Part shown: positions 7,767 to 17,184 of the stretch, piece after piece
Position numbering within the stretch: the stretch's first letter is position 1
How the letters are laid out: each line of letters begins with the position of its first letter
Source: Pseudomonas sp. sp1636
Lineage (GTDB): Bacteria > Pseudomonadota > Gammaproteobacteria > Pseudomonadales > Pseudomonadaceae
Length of the DNA stretch: 64,000 nt
Reading direction: 5' to 3'
NCBI RefSeq assembly: GCF_030376615.1
Contig: NZ_JARRAB010000012.1
Location: 90,452-154,451 of the forward strand
Notes under the pieces: model-generated
The model's database searches: none
Seen by the model: only the letters and a program-made list of their open reading frames with translations
What the model was told of the DNA's origin: nothing
Made by a program: the position numbers and the translations under genes

Positions 7767-9983
7767 TCAGTCGGGGGCTTGCAGCCTGCGTCTGGCCAGC
7801 AGGCCGAGCATGCTGAACAACACGCTGGCCAGCAGCACGGCGCTCAACGAGGCCAGGATTACCAGGAACAGCAGGTGGTCGGCGAGGTGGAACCAGAGCA
7901 TCAGCCACCAGGGCAGGCTGCCGACGTAGTAGGTTTCGCCGAGCGCGGCAGAATCGATGTGTTCCCCGTGCATCAAGGTCACCGAGCCCGCGATCCTGGC
8001 GCGGCGCTGATTGTCGAGCAGGCTCTGCTCGATCAGGCCGTAGCCGCTTGCGTCTCCCGCCATCATTGCGATCACGCTGCGCTGATCGTCGAATGGCGAC
8101 TTGAAGCCTATCAGGGCCGCCAGCTCGGCAGCGGCGTCACTGGTTTGCCGGCGCGGGGCACGGCTGCTCGGGTGGCTGAGCTTGGCGGCGACCTGTTCGG
8201 CCAGCGCGCTCAGCTCCGGCCCTTGCGCGCGGCGGAATGCTGGCACCGCAGCCGCCACTATCAACAGGTCACGTTGGCTTCGCCCAGCCTGCTGCCAGTC
8301 GTCGCCGATGCTCAGGCGTGTGGCGGGGTAACCGGTATGGGCAGCGATGCGTCCAACGATGGCCAGCAGCAACGACAGCTCGGCCTGGCTGGGCTGGGGT
8401 GGCATCAGCACCAGGGTCTGCGAGAGATCGGCGAAACGGCTGTAGGGGTAGCCGGATGCTGCGAAGGCCTGCAGGTCGGGCATCGCCTTGTAGTGATGGA
8501 AGGCCGAGAAGTCGATGCTCGAGTCGGGGTCGATCGCCGCCTGAATGTTCATCGGCAGGCTGGTGGCGCAGTTGCTGTCCTGGCTGCAGCCTGGCAAGGC
8601 ATTGAAGGTAAAGTTCATGCGCAGTTCGTTGTGTGGGCCGATGCGCTGGGCCGGGATCAGAACCCGCTTGCTGCCGGGCTGGTGCGTGAGCAGGGGCAGT
8701 TGTTGCTGCGCCAGGCCGGCGATGTTGCCTGGTGCCGGGTCGTTGAGGGGGAAGGCCTGGACGAAGTGGTCGTTGATGCTGATGCTGAGCAGCGAAGACT
8801 CCTTCTGCAACGGCGGCGTGTAGCGGTAGCGCAGATCCAGGGGCACTCCAGGGCTGCGCCAGATGAACAGATCCGCCGGCACCTTGAGGGCAAGGCTCAG
8901 TGGCGGCGGCACCAGACCGCTGGCCTGCAATTGCAGCGGGTTGTCGAGCAGTTCGCTGAAGTGCGTGGGGCCATCGCTGTTCACCCAGTTGGGGGCGTCG
9001 TAGGGTTTTCTGGGGGGCATTTCGGGTTGGTTGTGCAGGGTGCTCGCGGGCCCTTTGAGGTTGTTGCTGCCCAGGGCGACGGCGCGAGCGGCGGTCAGCA
9101 CTTGTTGGTCATCCTCGCCCAGCACCAGGAGCAGTTTGGCGAAGGGCGCGGACGGATGGTCGATGATGGCCAGCGTGGGGGCGCTGACCCGTGGGTAATC
9201 CTTGAGGAAGGCGGGGCGTTGTTGGTTGTTGGCCAAGACCACCGCCGAACGGTTGGCCGGCAGGCCGCCGATGAAGGCGGGGAAGGCGGCGCCGCGCCAG
9301 CTGCTATGAATACCGAACCAGGAGGCGAGGACGGCCGCGGCGGTCTGCTGGGTTGAACTGGGCGCGCCGCTGAAAACGAACGGCAGCAGCAGCGGCGCCT
9401 TGTCTCGGTGATCGAAGAAAGGTTCCGGCAGAATGGCCAGATCGTTGCTGGCCTTGAGGCGCAGGACGCTGAGCTGCAATTGACTCTTGGCGCTGAAGTC
9501 CAGCCACAGGCTGGCGTGCATGGGGTCTTCGGGCGTGCTGTCGCTGCTGCCGACCAGCTCGAAACGCAGGTGGTTGAAGTCGCGGATGAAGCTCGTGTCC
9601 AGCGTGAGGGTGCGATTGACCTCCTGGCCAAGCTCCTGGTCGAGGATCGGCAGCACGCCCATCAGTTCGTCATTGAGGTACACCTTGACGTGGGAACGTT
9701 TGGCGTTCAGCGCCGGCGAGGGGGTGTAGAACAGCTGCAGCTCGGCGGCACTGATCAGTTCATCGCTGCGCACGCCGAACTCGGCGTAGAGGTGGCGCAA
9801 CATGTTGCGCAGCAACAGAACCCCGGGGGAAGACAGCTCGCCGAGACTGAGGCTGCGCTGGTAGGTGGCCGGCTGCGGCGTATCCGTTACGAGTGGCTCC
9901 GTCGGGGTGGCCAGGGCGCCGAGCGAAATCAGCAGCGCGACGATGGGCATGAGCACGAAACGGGCGAAATGTTGGCGCATCAT
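7767..9983 (-). CDS. bcsB: Cellulose synthase regulatory/periplasmic subunit BcsB
   Basis: Periplasmic, membrane-anchored partner of BcsA that guides the glucan chain through the periplasm. 738 residues from the ATG at 9983, which overlaps the bcsA stop (ATGA). A signal peptide is visible (MRQHFARFVLMPIVALLISLGALA). The body has the alternating carbohydrate-binding-like and flavodoxin-like regions of the family, for example VYLNDELMGVLPI, LWLDFSAKSQLQL and RMNFTFNALPGCSQDSNC with a Cys pair, and the C-terminus carries one transmembrane helix (LFLVILASLSAVLLASVLFSM) followed by basic residues. Length is typical. A long minus-1 antisense frame across it is a GC-bias shadow. Confidence 0.95.
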   Translation of the reverse strand: MMRQHFARFVLMPIVALLISLGALATPTEPLVTDTPQPATYQRSLSLGELSSPGVLLLRNMLRHLYAEFGVRSDELISAAELQLFYTPSPALNAKRSHVKVYLNDELMGVLPILDQELGQEVNRTLTLDTSFIRDFNHLRFELVGSSDSTPEDPMHASLWLDFSAKSQLQLSVLRLKASNDLAILPEPFFDHRDKAPLLLPFVFSGAPSSTQQTAAAVLASWFGIHSSWRGAAFPAFIGGLPANRSAVVLANNQQRPAFLKDYPRVSAPTLAIIDHPSAPFAKLLLVLGEDDQQVLTAARAVALGSNNLKGPASTLHNQPEMPPRKPYDAPNWVNSDGPTHFSELLDNPLQLQASGLVPPPLSLALKVPADLFIWRSPGVPLDLRYRYTPPLQKESSLLSISINDHFVQAFPLNDPAPGNIAGLAQQQLPLLTHQPGSKRVLIPAQRIGPHNELRMNFTFNALPGCSQDSNCATSLPMNIQAAIDPDSSIDFSAFHHYKAMPDLQAFAASGYPYSRFADLSQTLVLMPPQPSQAELSLLLAIVGRIAAHTGYPATRLSIGDDWQQAGRSQRDLLIVAAAVPAFRRAQGPELSALAEQVAAKLSHPSSRAPRRQTSDAAAELAALIGFKSPFDDQRSVIAMMAGDASGYGLIEQSLLDNQRRARIAGSVTLMHGEHIDSAALGETYYVGSLPWWLMLWFHLADHLLFLVILASLSAVLLASVLFSMLGLLARRRLQAPD

Positions 9984-12571
9984 AGGCGTGACCCTGGCTG
10001 GACGGTGCAGAACACGGGGCTGACCGGCACGAAGGAGGCGAGCCATTGGCCGGTGCCGCGGCCAAAATCGATCAGGGGTTGCAGGCAGGGCGGGGCATAC
10101 AGCAGCGTCTGTCGATAGCCGCTGAGGCCGACGCGGGCGATCTCCAGCAGGCTGCTGAGCGGTTTGTCCTGGTTGAAACCGTCATGCCAATGCGCCCAGG
10201 TGTCGGCGCGGGCAAAGGTGCATTGCACGAAGCGGCCGTGGCGGCGCAGATCCATGGGTTCCAGTTCGGCGCCGAGGATGCCCCGGCTAATGCTGCGGCC
10301 GCGGGCGGGAAACTCGAACTCCTCGTGGCCGCGCCTGAGTTGCAGCGACAGTGTGGCGACCTCAGGCAGGGTCAGGTGGAGCCCCTGGGGTAGCCGGATG
10401 CTCACGCCTCCGTCCGAGTAGTTGAGCAGCGTGCAGGGGTAGGCGTGTCCCGAGGGCAGGCGGATGCCCGCTGCGAGGCGCAGCTCGACCCGGTGCGACC
10501 GGCGAACCTGGCGGACTTCTGCCGCCACGGCCAGGGCGCCGCCGAGGATGATCAGGTTGTACAGCACCCAGCACAGGCTGATCAGTACGGTCAGACGTTC
10601 GTCGCTCGCCCCCCAGAGCAAGCGGTAGAGACCAAACAACAGGCCGATGCCGTTCAGGGCGGCGAGCATCAGGAAGGGCTTGGCCATCTTCCAGTCGAAC
10701 AGGTCGTCTTCGATCAGGCCGCCCTTGGCGGTGACATTGAAGGTGCCCTTGTGCGGGTTGAACAGCGCGACGCTGGTGGGCCGGGCGATATACCAGGAGA
10801 GTACGGTTTCGTAGATTTCACTCCAGAACGAATGGCGGTACCTGCCCTGGATGCGTGAGTTGGTCATGGTGCTGTGGACGATGTGGGGCACGACGAACAG
10901 CAGGATGAGCAGGGCCGGGGCATAGATGATGTAGGCATGCAGGATCAGGAAGGCCAATGGCGCGGTGAGGTAGATCAGGCGTGGCACGCCGGAGAGAAAG
11001 TGCAGCATGGCGTTGAAGTAGCAGAGCCGCTGCCCGAGCGAGAGGCCTTGGCCACACAATGGATTGTCGAGCCGGAAAATCTGCACCATGCCGCGGGCCC
11101 AGCGGATGCGTTGGCCGATGTGCGCGCTGAGGCTTTCGGTGGCCAGGCCGGCGGCCTGGGGAATGCGGATATAGGCCGAGGTCCAGCCGTGGCGGTGCAG
11201 GCGTAACGAGGTGTGGGCGTCCTCGGTCACGGTTTCCACGGCGAAGCCGCCGATGCTGTCCAGCGCGGCACGCCGCAGGATGGCGCAGGAACCGCAGAAG
11301 AAGGTCGCGTCCCAGAGGTCGTTGCCATTCTGGGTCAGGCCATAGAACAGGGTGTTTTCGTTGGGGGTCTGGCGGAAATTATCCAGATTGCGCTCGAAGG
11401 GATCGGCCGAGAGAAAGTGATGGGGTGTCTGCATGACGCCGAGCCGGGGGCTGCGCAGGAACCAACCCATGGTCATCTGCAGGAAGGAGCGGGTGGGAAT
11501 GTGGTCGCAATCGAAAATGGCGATGAACTCGCCGCTGGTCTTGAGCATCGCCGCATTGAGATTGCCAGCCTTGGCATGGCGATTGTTCGTGCGGGTCAGG
11601 TAGCCAACCCCGGCTGCCGCGGCGAACTGGCGGAATTCGTCGCGCTTGCCATCGTCGAGAAGCCAGATATTGAGCTTGCTCTGCGGCCAGTCGATGCCGA
11701 GCGCCGCAAGCACGGTCGGGCGCACCACCGACAGGTCTTCGTTATAGGTCGGGATGTAGATGTCGACGCTCGGCCAACTGGCCGTGTCGTCCGGCAGCGG
11801 GCAGGGCTGGCGGTCGAGGGGCCAGATGGATTGCAGGTAGCCGAGGATCAGCACCAGCCAGGAATAGCTCTCGGCTGCCAGCAGCAGCAGGCCGCAGCTC
11901 AGATCCAGCGGGTCGTCCCAGTTCAGGGTCGAGCTGTAGCGCCACCAGAAATAGCGGCTGGACGCCAGGATCGACAAGACGATCAGGATCAGCGTTGCAC
12001 GGCGTCCGGAACAGCGGTTCACCCCCAGCGCCATGAGCCACAGCAGGCTGGCGAACAACGCCTGTTGGTGCAGTTCCAGCGGCTGGGTGACGCACAGCGC
12101 CAGCACCGGCAGGCCGACTAACAGTAACGGCATGTGCCACCAGTTGACCGGGCGTTCGGGGCGTTGCGCGGCAGGCTGCTCGCTGACCGAGCGCCCGGGG
12201 CGGCGTGCCAGTGCCCGCTGCAACAGCGGCTCAAGCACCTGTCGGCAACGGTTCAACGCGGATCGGTGCGCCTCGGCCAACCCGGCAAACCTCTGCCGGC
12301 GTTGGGCTGCTGGTTGTATCAGCAGCAACCACAGGCTCTGCAGCAGCACGCGCAACGGATCGGCCGGGCGCAGGCGTAACCAGTGTGCCTGGGGATAGAG
12401 CTGATCCCTGTGCGTCAGCAGCCAGCGCCAACTGGCCGACTCCAGGGTGAACAGCGTCCAGCACAGGGCGTGGGCAAGCCTTCGCAGCAGACCCGGGGGG
12501 TGGGGCGGTGGGGGCTGCTCTGCCTCGCTGGGCAAGGGCTGCGCTGCTGGTGGTTGGGTGAACTGGTTCAT
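9980..12571 (-). CDS. bcsA: Cellulose synthase catalytic subunit BcsA with PilZ domain
   Basis: Inner-membrane processive GT2 enzyme that polymerises UDP-glucose into beta-1,4-glucan and moves it through its own channel; activated by c-di-GMP. 863 residues from the ATG at 12571, overlapping the bcsQ stop. The N-terminal 200 residues form several membrane helices. The GT2 core shows WLLDDGKRDE, the DxD motif IFDCDHIPTRS, the catalytic-base TED in VTEDAHTSLRLHRHGW, and the product-binding QRIRWARG. More helices follow. The C-terminal PilZ domain has RRSHR (RxxxR) and NYSDGGVSI (N/DxSxxG), so c-di-GMP binding is expected. All key residues are intact. Confidence 0.97.
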   Translation of the reverse strand: MNQFTQPPAAQPLPSEAEQPPPPHPPGLLRRLAHALCWTLFTLESASWRWLLTHRDQLYPQAHWLRLRPADPLRVLLQSLWLLLIQPAAQRRQRFAGLAEAHRSALNRCRQVLEPLLQRALARRPGRSVSEQPAAQRPERPVNWWHMPLLLVGLPVLALCVTQPLELHQQALFASLLWLMALGVNRCSGRRATLILIVLSILASSRYFWWRYSSTLNWDDPLDLSCGLLLLAAESYSWLVLILGYLQSIWPLDRQPCPLPDDTASWPSVDIYIPTYNEDLSVVRPTVLAALGIDWPQSKLNIWLLDDGKRDEFRQFAAAAGVGYLTRTNNRHAKAGNLNAAMLKTSGEFIAIFDCDHIPTRSFLQMTMGWFLRSPRLGVMQTPHHFLSADPFERNLDNFRQTPNENTLFYGLTQNGNDLWDATFFCGSCAILRRAALDSIGGFAVETVTEDAHTSLRLHRHGWTSAYIRIPQAAGLATESLSAHIGQRIRWARGMVQIFRLDNPLCGQGLSLGQRLCYFNAMLHFLSGVPRLIYLTAPLAFLILHAYIIYAPALLILLFVVPHIVHSTMTNSRIQGRYRHSFWSEIYETVLSWYIARPTSVALFNPHKGTFNVTAKGGLIEDDLFDWKMAKPFLMLAALNGIGLLFGLYRLLWGASDERLTVLISLCWVLYNLIILGGALAVAAEVRQVRRSHRVELRLAAGIRLPSGHAYPCTLLNYSDGGVSIRLPQGLHLTLPEVATLSLQLRRGHEEFEFPARGRSISRGILGAELEPMDLRRHGRFVQCTFARADTWAHWHDGFNQDKPLSSLLEIARVGLSGYRQTLLYAPPCLQPLIDFGRGTGQWLASFVPVSPVFCTVQPGSRL

Positions 12572-13299
12572 GGGTCTTGCACCGTCTTGATGCACCAGTT
12601 CGCCAGGGCGAGAAAGTCCTGCATGGCCAGGGAGTGCGGTGCGCTTTCGCCCAGCAACTGTTTGCGCGCCAGTGCCTCGCGAACCGCTTCGTCCTCATGG
12701 ATCACGTAAGGCACCAGCAACTGGCCGAGGGCCAAGCGCCAGAGGGTCAGCAGGTCGTGCGACAGTTTGAGCGAGGGTTGCAGGCGGTTAATCAACCAGT
12801 GGTGGTTGCGCGACAGGTGGTGGTTGTCATGCAGCTGGTGGCTGAGCAGCACATGGCAGGCGGGATCCGCCTCCAGCACGTGCAACCAATGGAGGTTCGG
12901 CTGCTGACCGAGGCGTTCGCTCAAGTCGAGAGACGCCGGGATATTGAGCAGGACAAAGCAGTCGCTCGCCGGCGCCAGTTGTTGCAGGGCGTGTTCGAGC
13001 CAGGCAACGACCTGCTCGGGGTCGTAGCCCCGGGTCGCCTGACGGTCAAATGGCAGCACGTAAACCCGTTCCTGCTGGCGAAAGGCGGCAATGCTCTGGA
13101 CAGAACTCTCCGCTCCTCGGTACGCCCAGGCCGAGGGTTCATCGTAGGGCAAGCCGAAATGCAGGCCGAGGATGTTGTTGGGGCACAGATCGATGGCCAG
13201 TACGGGCTGGTGCAGAATGGCCAGGGCCGAGCTCAGACCGGCCACTATCGAGGTGGAGCCGCAGCCGCCGCGTAGCCCCTGTATGGCAATCAGGTGCAC
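12568..13299 (-). CDS. bcsQ: BcsQ/WssA-type ParA-MinD family protein
   Basis: MinD-like P-loop protein that in other bacteria localises or supports the cellulose synthase complex. 243 residues from a GTG at 13299, one base after the upstream stop (TGAGGTG) and preceded by a GAGG-type site. The opening reads HLIAIQGLRGGCGSTSIVAGL. The deviant Walker A region has RGGCGSTS, where classical ParA/MinD has KGGxGKT: both signature lysines are replaced. Later motifs AIDLCPNNILGLHFG (Walker A prime-like Asp) and FVLLNIPASLDL are in place. Pseudomonas WssA/YhjQ proteins often show a relaxed P-loop, so this may be normal here, but ATP hydrolysis should not be assumed. Confidence 0.88.
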   Translation of the reverse strand: MHLIAIQGLRGGCGSTSIVAGLSSALAILHQPVLAIDLCPNNILGLHFGLPYDEPSAWAYRGAESSVQSIAAFRQQERVYVLPFDRQATRGYDPEQVVAWLEHALQQLAPASDCFVLLNIPASLDLSERLGQQPNLHWLHVLEADPACHVLLSHQLHDNHHLSRNHHWLINRLQPSLKLSHDLLTLWRLALGQLLVPYVIHEDEAVREALARKQLLGESAPHSLAMQDFLALANWCIKTVQDP

Positions 13300-13300
13300 C

Positions 13301-13519
13301 TCAGTCTGCCTTGACCAGATTGACGGTCTCAATCACTTGTAGCAGCGGGCGCAGCGTTTCGTTGAGCAGCGGCCAGTCGGCGACCGCGGCGAGCACGGCC
13401 TGTTCATGTTGCAGTTCTGAATAATGAAAGGCCTTCAGTTGGTAGTGCTCGAGGAGAAAGCTGAGGTCTTCCTGGGATTGCAACGCCGGTCGATCTACTT
13501 CAGCTGGCTGGAAGTCCAT
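13301..13519 (-). CDS. BcsR/YhjR-like small cellulose biosynthesis protein
   Basis: 72 residues starting MDFQPAEVDR, first gene of the cellulose operon, ending one base before the bcsQ start. It resembles E. coli BcsR: a central H/DY-x-D/E segment (KAFHYSELQHEQ) and a conserved A-x-x-x-WPLL-x-E motif (AAVADWPLLNET). BcsR binds BcsQ and stabilises the synthase complex in enterics; the same partnership is inferred here. The start at 13519 is preferred because the longer frame (from 13582) begins with an unrelated Asn/Arg/His-rich stretch that would overlap the regulatory palindrome at 13559-13572. The ribosome site in front is weak (GAGAA). Confidence 0.7.
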   Translation of the reverse strand: MDFQPAEVDRPALQSQEDLSFLLEHYQLKAFHYSELQHEQAVLAAVADWPLLNETLRPLLQVIETVNLVKAD

Positions 13520-13558
13520 GGTGGTGTTCTCGTGTCGTGTTGGTTGGCGATTCTTATT

Positions 13559-13572
13559 GTCAAATAAATGAC
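13559..13572. promoter_or_regulatory. FleQ-box-like palindrome upstream of the cellulose operon
   Basis: The 14-mer gtcaaataaatgac matches the reported FleQ consensus GTCAATNNATTGAC at most positions and keeps the GTCA...TGAC dyad arms. It lies 40-53 bases upstream of the first cellulose gene. FleQ is the c-di-GMP-responsive regulator of bcs/wss operons in other pseudomonads, so control by FleQ is a reasonable inference. Confidence 0.5.
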
Positions 13573-14181
13573 TTTTTTGCATGCGTTGCGTACAACAATG
13601 TCATGTTAGTGGCGTTCGGCGGAAAGTGAAGGAGGCCAACACCTGTTATTGATCTGCGACAGTTTTTCTGCTAGTAGCGGCCGTCTGCGTTCCAGTGAAG
13701 CTTCTCGCCGCCAGGGTTTGCAACTCCAGCCAGGGTTTCCGACCGGCGGCTTGGCCAGGTTGGCCGGGGGTTGAGAAACCTTGGCGAGGCAGTCGAGACA
13801 AGGCGAAAACGGTGGAGACGTAGCGAGCTGGTGATCCAGCTGCTGTCCTTCGCCCAGGCCGAGGCGATGAACGCCTGCGCGGCCCATTTGCCCCATGGCG
13901 CCGGCGAGTTCGAGCGTTGCGGCATTGCCAGCCAGGCCGGTGAGCGCGTTGGCGTGCCGCGCGTGGCCTAGGCAGGCATGGCCTATACTCGTACCCGCGA
14001 TCGTTGCGAGATGCGGCGCCCCTGAACCAGGCCCGCCAACTTGTTCTAAAAACGACCTGCACATAACTAAAAGTACAACTGCCCCGGTTACTGGCTTGTC
14101 GCCAGCAGCCGCATGCTTCTATGTTGCTGCGTCAGGTTGGCGAACCAGGGTTCGCCAGTGACTGGGGGGAAGGGGGAATCT
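13573..14181. other. 609-base divergent intergenic region without a supported gene
   Basis: Lies between the cellulose operon (minus) and a chemoreceptor gene (plus) and should contain both promoters. Several short frames exist on both strands but none has a ribosome site or recognisable product. Around 13780-13850 it shows faint similarity to the intergenic repeats at 31.8 and 58.7 kb, too weak to call. Confidence 0.5.
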
Positions 14182-16146
14182 ATGTGGACTGGTCTGCAGC
14201 GGCATGTCGCCAATTTGAGTACCGCGAAGAAACTGGCCCTGGGCTTTGCTGTGGTGTTGGCGCTCACCGCGGTGGTTGCCGCTACCGGTTATTCGGCGCT
14301 GCGTGAGGTCGGTGTGCGCTCGGCCTTGCTGGAGCGCATGAGCGCGATCAACACCCAGGTGCTGCAGATCCGCCGTAGCGAGCAGGATTTCGCCCTGACG
14401 AACGACGCCGGCCATGTCGAGCGCCTGCACGAGCAGAGCGAGGCGCTGCTGGCGCGTAGCGCAGCCCTGCAGGCTGAGCTGCCGAGCGCCGATGGGCAGG
14501 TGCTGAGCGAGGTCGATAGTGCCGTCGAGCAGTACCGCGCGGCCTTCGACCGTTATGTTGAGCTGACCGATAACATGGGCCTGTCCCTGGAAGCGGCCAA
14601 TTGGCTGGTGGTGAGCGCCGCCAACAGCCTTGAGCTGCTCAAGGAAGGCTTGGCCGAGGATGGTATCGATCTGCTCAAAAGCAGCCAGGGAACCCAGGGC
14701 GCCGAGTCGGTGTTGCAGGCCGGGCAGATCGGCACGGTTCACCAGTTGCTGCTGCAGGCGCTCGACCAGGCCCGCGTGCGCCTGCAGCAGAGCCGCAGTG
14801 CGGCCGAGGTCGCCCAGGGCGAGATCCAGCAAGCCCTCGATGCGCAGACCCTGGCCGGCGAATTGCGCGATGCCATGGCCAGTCCGGGCTATGCCTCGGT
14901 GCTGGCGGAAGTCATCGGCAACGTCGACTCGTTCAATCAACGGCTCACGGAGTACAACGGCCACTTGCGCCAGCAGAAGCAGGAGTATGCCCTGCTGGTG
15001 CAGCAGGCCGAGCGCATCGTCGCGCTGGTCGAACAGGCTTACGCCCGGCAGAAGGGCGCCATGCAGGTGCAACTGCAGACCAGTGGCTGGTTGATTGTGC
15101 TGGCCGCGGCGTTAGCCCTGGTGATCGGGTTGCTGGCGACCCTGGCGATCACCCTGCTGATCGTGCGTCCGCTCAAACAGGTGATCGAGCAGGCCCGGCA
15201 GATCGCCGAGGGCGACCTCAGCGCGCGCATCGAGGTGCGCCGCCGCGACGAAGTGGGGCAGTTGCAGGCCGCCATGCAGGGCATGTCGAACAACTTGCGC
15301 GAGATGGTCGGCCAGTTGCAGGGAGGGGTGAGCCAGATTTCCGCTTCGGCGCAGTCGTTGTCGGCGATCACCGAGCAGACCCGCCTGGGCGTCAATGGCC
15401 AGCGGGTGGAAACCGATCAGGTGGCGACCGCCATGAACGAGATGACCGCCACCGTGCATGAGGTGGCGCGTAACGCCGAGGCGGCGGCCGCTTCCACCGA
15501 GAACGCGGATAACCGGGTCAGTCGCGGTGCCGAGGTGGTGCGCCAGACCCTGGTGCGGATCGATCAGTTGGCGGCGGCGATGGATACCACCACCCAGAGC
15601 ATCGAGCGCCTCAGTCAGGACACCCAGCGTATCGATTCGGTGCTGGATGTGATCAAGAGCGTGGCCGAACAGACCAATCTGCTGGCCCTCAATGCCGCCA
15701 TCGAGGCCGCCCGCGCCGGCGAGCAGGGCCGCGGCTTCGCCGTGGTGGCCGATGAAGTGCGCGCCTTGGCCCAGCGTACCCAGCAATCCACCGCGGAAAT
15801 CGAAGGCCTGATCGCCACCCTGCGCGAGGGCGCGCGGCGCTCGGTGGCCGACATGCAGCAGAGCGGTGCCCTGGTCGCGCATGTGGTCGAGGATGCCAAT
15901 CAGACCGAAGGTGCCCTGGCCGGGATTGCCGAGGCGGTGACCCTGATCTTCGAGATGAACCAGCAGATTGCCGCGGCCGCCGAACAGCAGACGGCGGTGG
16001 CTGAAGAGATCAGCCGCAGCGTCACCTCGATTCGCGATATCGCCGATCAGTCCTCGGCGGCGATGGACGAGACGGCTGCTTCGAGCACTCAGCTGGCCGC
16101 GCTGGGCCGCGAGCTGCAGGGCATGGCCGGGCATTTTCGCTTGTAG
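14182..16146 (+). CDS. Methyl-accepting chemotaxis protein with large helical periplasmic sensor
   Basis: Transmembrane chemoreceptor signalling to CheA/CheW. 654 residues from the ATG at 14182, preceded by an AGGGGG site. TM1 is about residues 16-38, then about 260 mostly helical periplasmic residues, TM2 about 301-328, HAMP ([22 protein letters not shown]) and the cytoplasmic hairpin with the invariant tip [25 protein letters not shown]. The sensor length and all-helical character fit the helical bimodular (HBM) family, whose studied members bind organic acids such as TCA intermediates; the ligand here is unknown. There is no C-terminal CheR-tether pentapeptide (it ends GHFRL). No chemotaxis operon adjoins it. 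Confidence 0.93.
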   Translation: MWTGLQRHVANLSTAKKLALGFAVVLALTAVVAATGYSALREVGVRSALLERMSAINTQVLQIRRSEQDFALTNDAGHVERLHEQSEALLARSAALQAELPSADGQVLSEVDSAVEQYRAAFDRYVELTDNMGLSLEAANWLVVSAANSLELLKEGLAEDGIDLLKSSQGTQGAESVLQAGQIGTVHQLLLQALDQARVRLQQSRSAAEVAQGEIQQALDAQTLAGELRDAMASPGYASVLAEVIGNVDSFNQRLTEYNGHLRQQKQEYALLVQQAERIVALVEQAYARQKGAMQVQLQTSGWLIVLAAALALVIGLLATLAITLLIVRPLKQVIEQARQIAEGDLSARIEVRRRDEVGQLQAAMQGMSNNLREMVGQLQGGVSQISASAQSLSAITEQTRLGVNGQRVETDQVATAMNEMTATVHEVARNAEAAAASTENADNRVSRGAEVVRQTLVRIDQLAAAMDTTTQSIERLSQDTQRIDSVLDVIKSVAEQTNLLALNAAIEAARAGEQGRGFAVVADEVRALAQRTQQSTAEIEGLIATLREGARRSVADMQQSGALVAHVVEDANQTEGALAGIAEAVTLIFEMNQQIAAAAEQQTAVAEEISRSVTSIRDIADQSSAAMDETAASSTQLAALGRELQGMAGHFRL

Positions 16147-16266
16147 TTTTTTTGCTTGAAAGTGCGAAGCGCGCTGACAGTTTCGTCAGTAAAGGTTTCC
16201 TGGCGCTTTGCCTGCCTGGTGCCGGCCAGTAGCATCGACGCACTTGGATAAAAACCGGAGCGATCG

Positions 16267-17184
16267 ATGCGCGCAAGACTGGATGCCTGTCTGCATGCGG
16301 TGAATCAGGTGCTGTTGGGCAAGGAGCCGCAGGTGCGCCTGGCGCTGGCCTGCCTGTTGGCCGGTGGCCATCTGTTGATCGAGGACTTGCCGGGCATGGG
16401 CAAGACCACCCTCGCCCATGCGCTGGCCAGGGTGCTGGGGCTGCGCTTTCAGCGCATCCAGTTCACTTCCGACCTGCTGCCTGGCGATATTCTCGGCACC
16501 TCGGTGTTCGTCAAGGACAGCGGGCAGTTCGTCTTCCACCCGGGGCCGATCTTCGCCGAGCTGGTGCTGGCCGACGAGATCAATCGGGCCACGCCGAAAA
16601 GCCAGAGCGCGCTGCTCGAAGCCATGGAGGAGGGCCAGGTGACCATCGAGGGGGCGACCCGAGCGCTGCCGCAGCCGTTCTTCGTGATTGCCACGCAGAA
16701 CCCGGCGAGCCAGGGCGGCACCTTCGCCTTGCCGGAGTCGCAGCTCGATCGCTTTCTCATGCGCCTGTCGCTCGGCTACCCGGCCCAGGCCGCGGAAAAA
16801 GCCTTGCTCCTCGGCGATTCGCGGCGCTCGTTACTGCCGCGCCTGGAGGCGCTTCTCGAGCATGCCGAGCTGGCGCTGATCCAGGCCGAGGTGCCCAAGG
16901 TGCGTGCCAGCGACGCGCTGATCGATTACCTGTTGCGCCTGGTCGATGCCACCCGCAGCCAGCCGCAGTTTGCCTGTGGGCTGTCGCCGCGCGCCAGCCT
17001 GGCCTTGCTCGCCGCCGCCCGGGCCTGGGCCTTTCTCGCCGGCCGCGATTACGTGATCCCCGAGGATGTGCAGGCGGTATTGCCTGCGGTGGTCGGTCAT
17101 CGCCTGCGCGAGCGCGTCGATCCGCTCGGGCCTGCTGGCGGCGCCCTGGTGCAGTGGTTGCTGCGCGAGGTGCCGGTGCTGTGA
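16267..17184 (+). CDS. MoxR-family AAA+ ATPase
   Basis: 305-residue AAA+ ATPase of the MoxR group, usually a chaperone acting with DUF58 or VWA proteins in maturing complexes. Walker A is LPGMGKTT (near residue 45) and Walker B is LVLADEINR, with the sensor-1 region VIATQNPASQGG and lid residues LSPRASLALL. It is the first of three genes; the TGA overlaps the GTG start of the DUF58 gene by 4 bases (GTGA). The moxR-DUF58-transglutaminase order is conserved in Pseudomonas next to the essential TgpA. Confidence 0.94.
   Translation: MRARLDACLHAVNQVLLGKEPQVRLALACLLAGGHLLIEDLPGMGKTTLAHALARVLGLRFQRIQFTSDLLPGDILGTSVFVKDSGQFVFHPGPIFAELVLADEINRATPKSQSALLEAMEEGQVTIEGATRALPQPFFVIATQNPASQGGTFALPESQLDRFLMRLSLGYPAQAAEKALLLGDSRRSLLPRLEALLEHAELALIQAEVPKVRASDALIDYLLRLVDATRSQPQFACGLSPRASLALLAAARAWAFLAGRDYVIPEDVQAVLPAVVGHRLRERVDPLGPAGGALVQWLLREVPVL

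Noticed and set aside
7605..9356. 583-codon plus-strand frame across bcsZ-bcsB
   Set aside because: Antisense shadow of two certain genes; Gln/Arg-rich product with no known domain.
13780..13850. Possible third copy of the intergenic repeat
   Set aside because: Only short stretches (caaggcgaaaac-like) agree with copies A and B; the diagnostic ctcatttaca...cgtaaact block is absent.
13771..13971. 66-codon frame upstream of the chemoreceptor
   Set aside because: No ribosome site, no recognised homology, and it overlaps the divergent promoter region.
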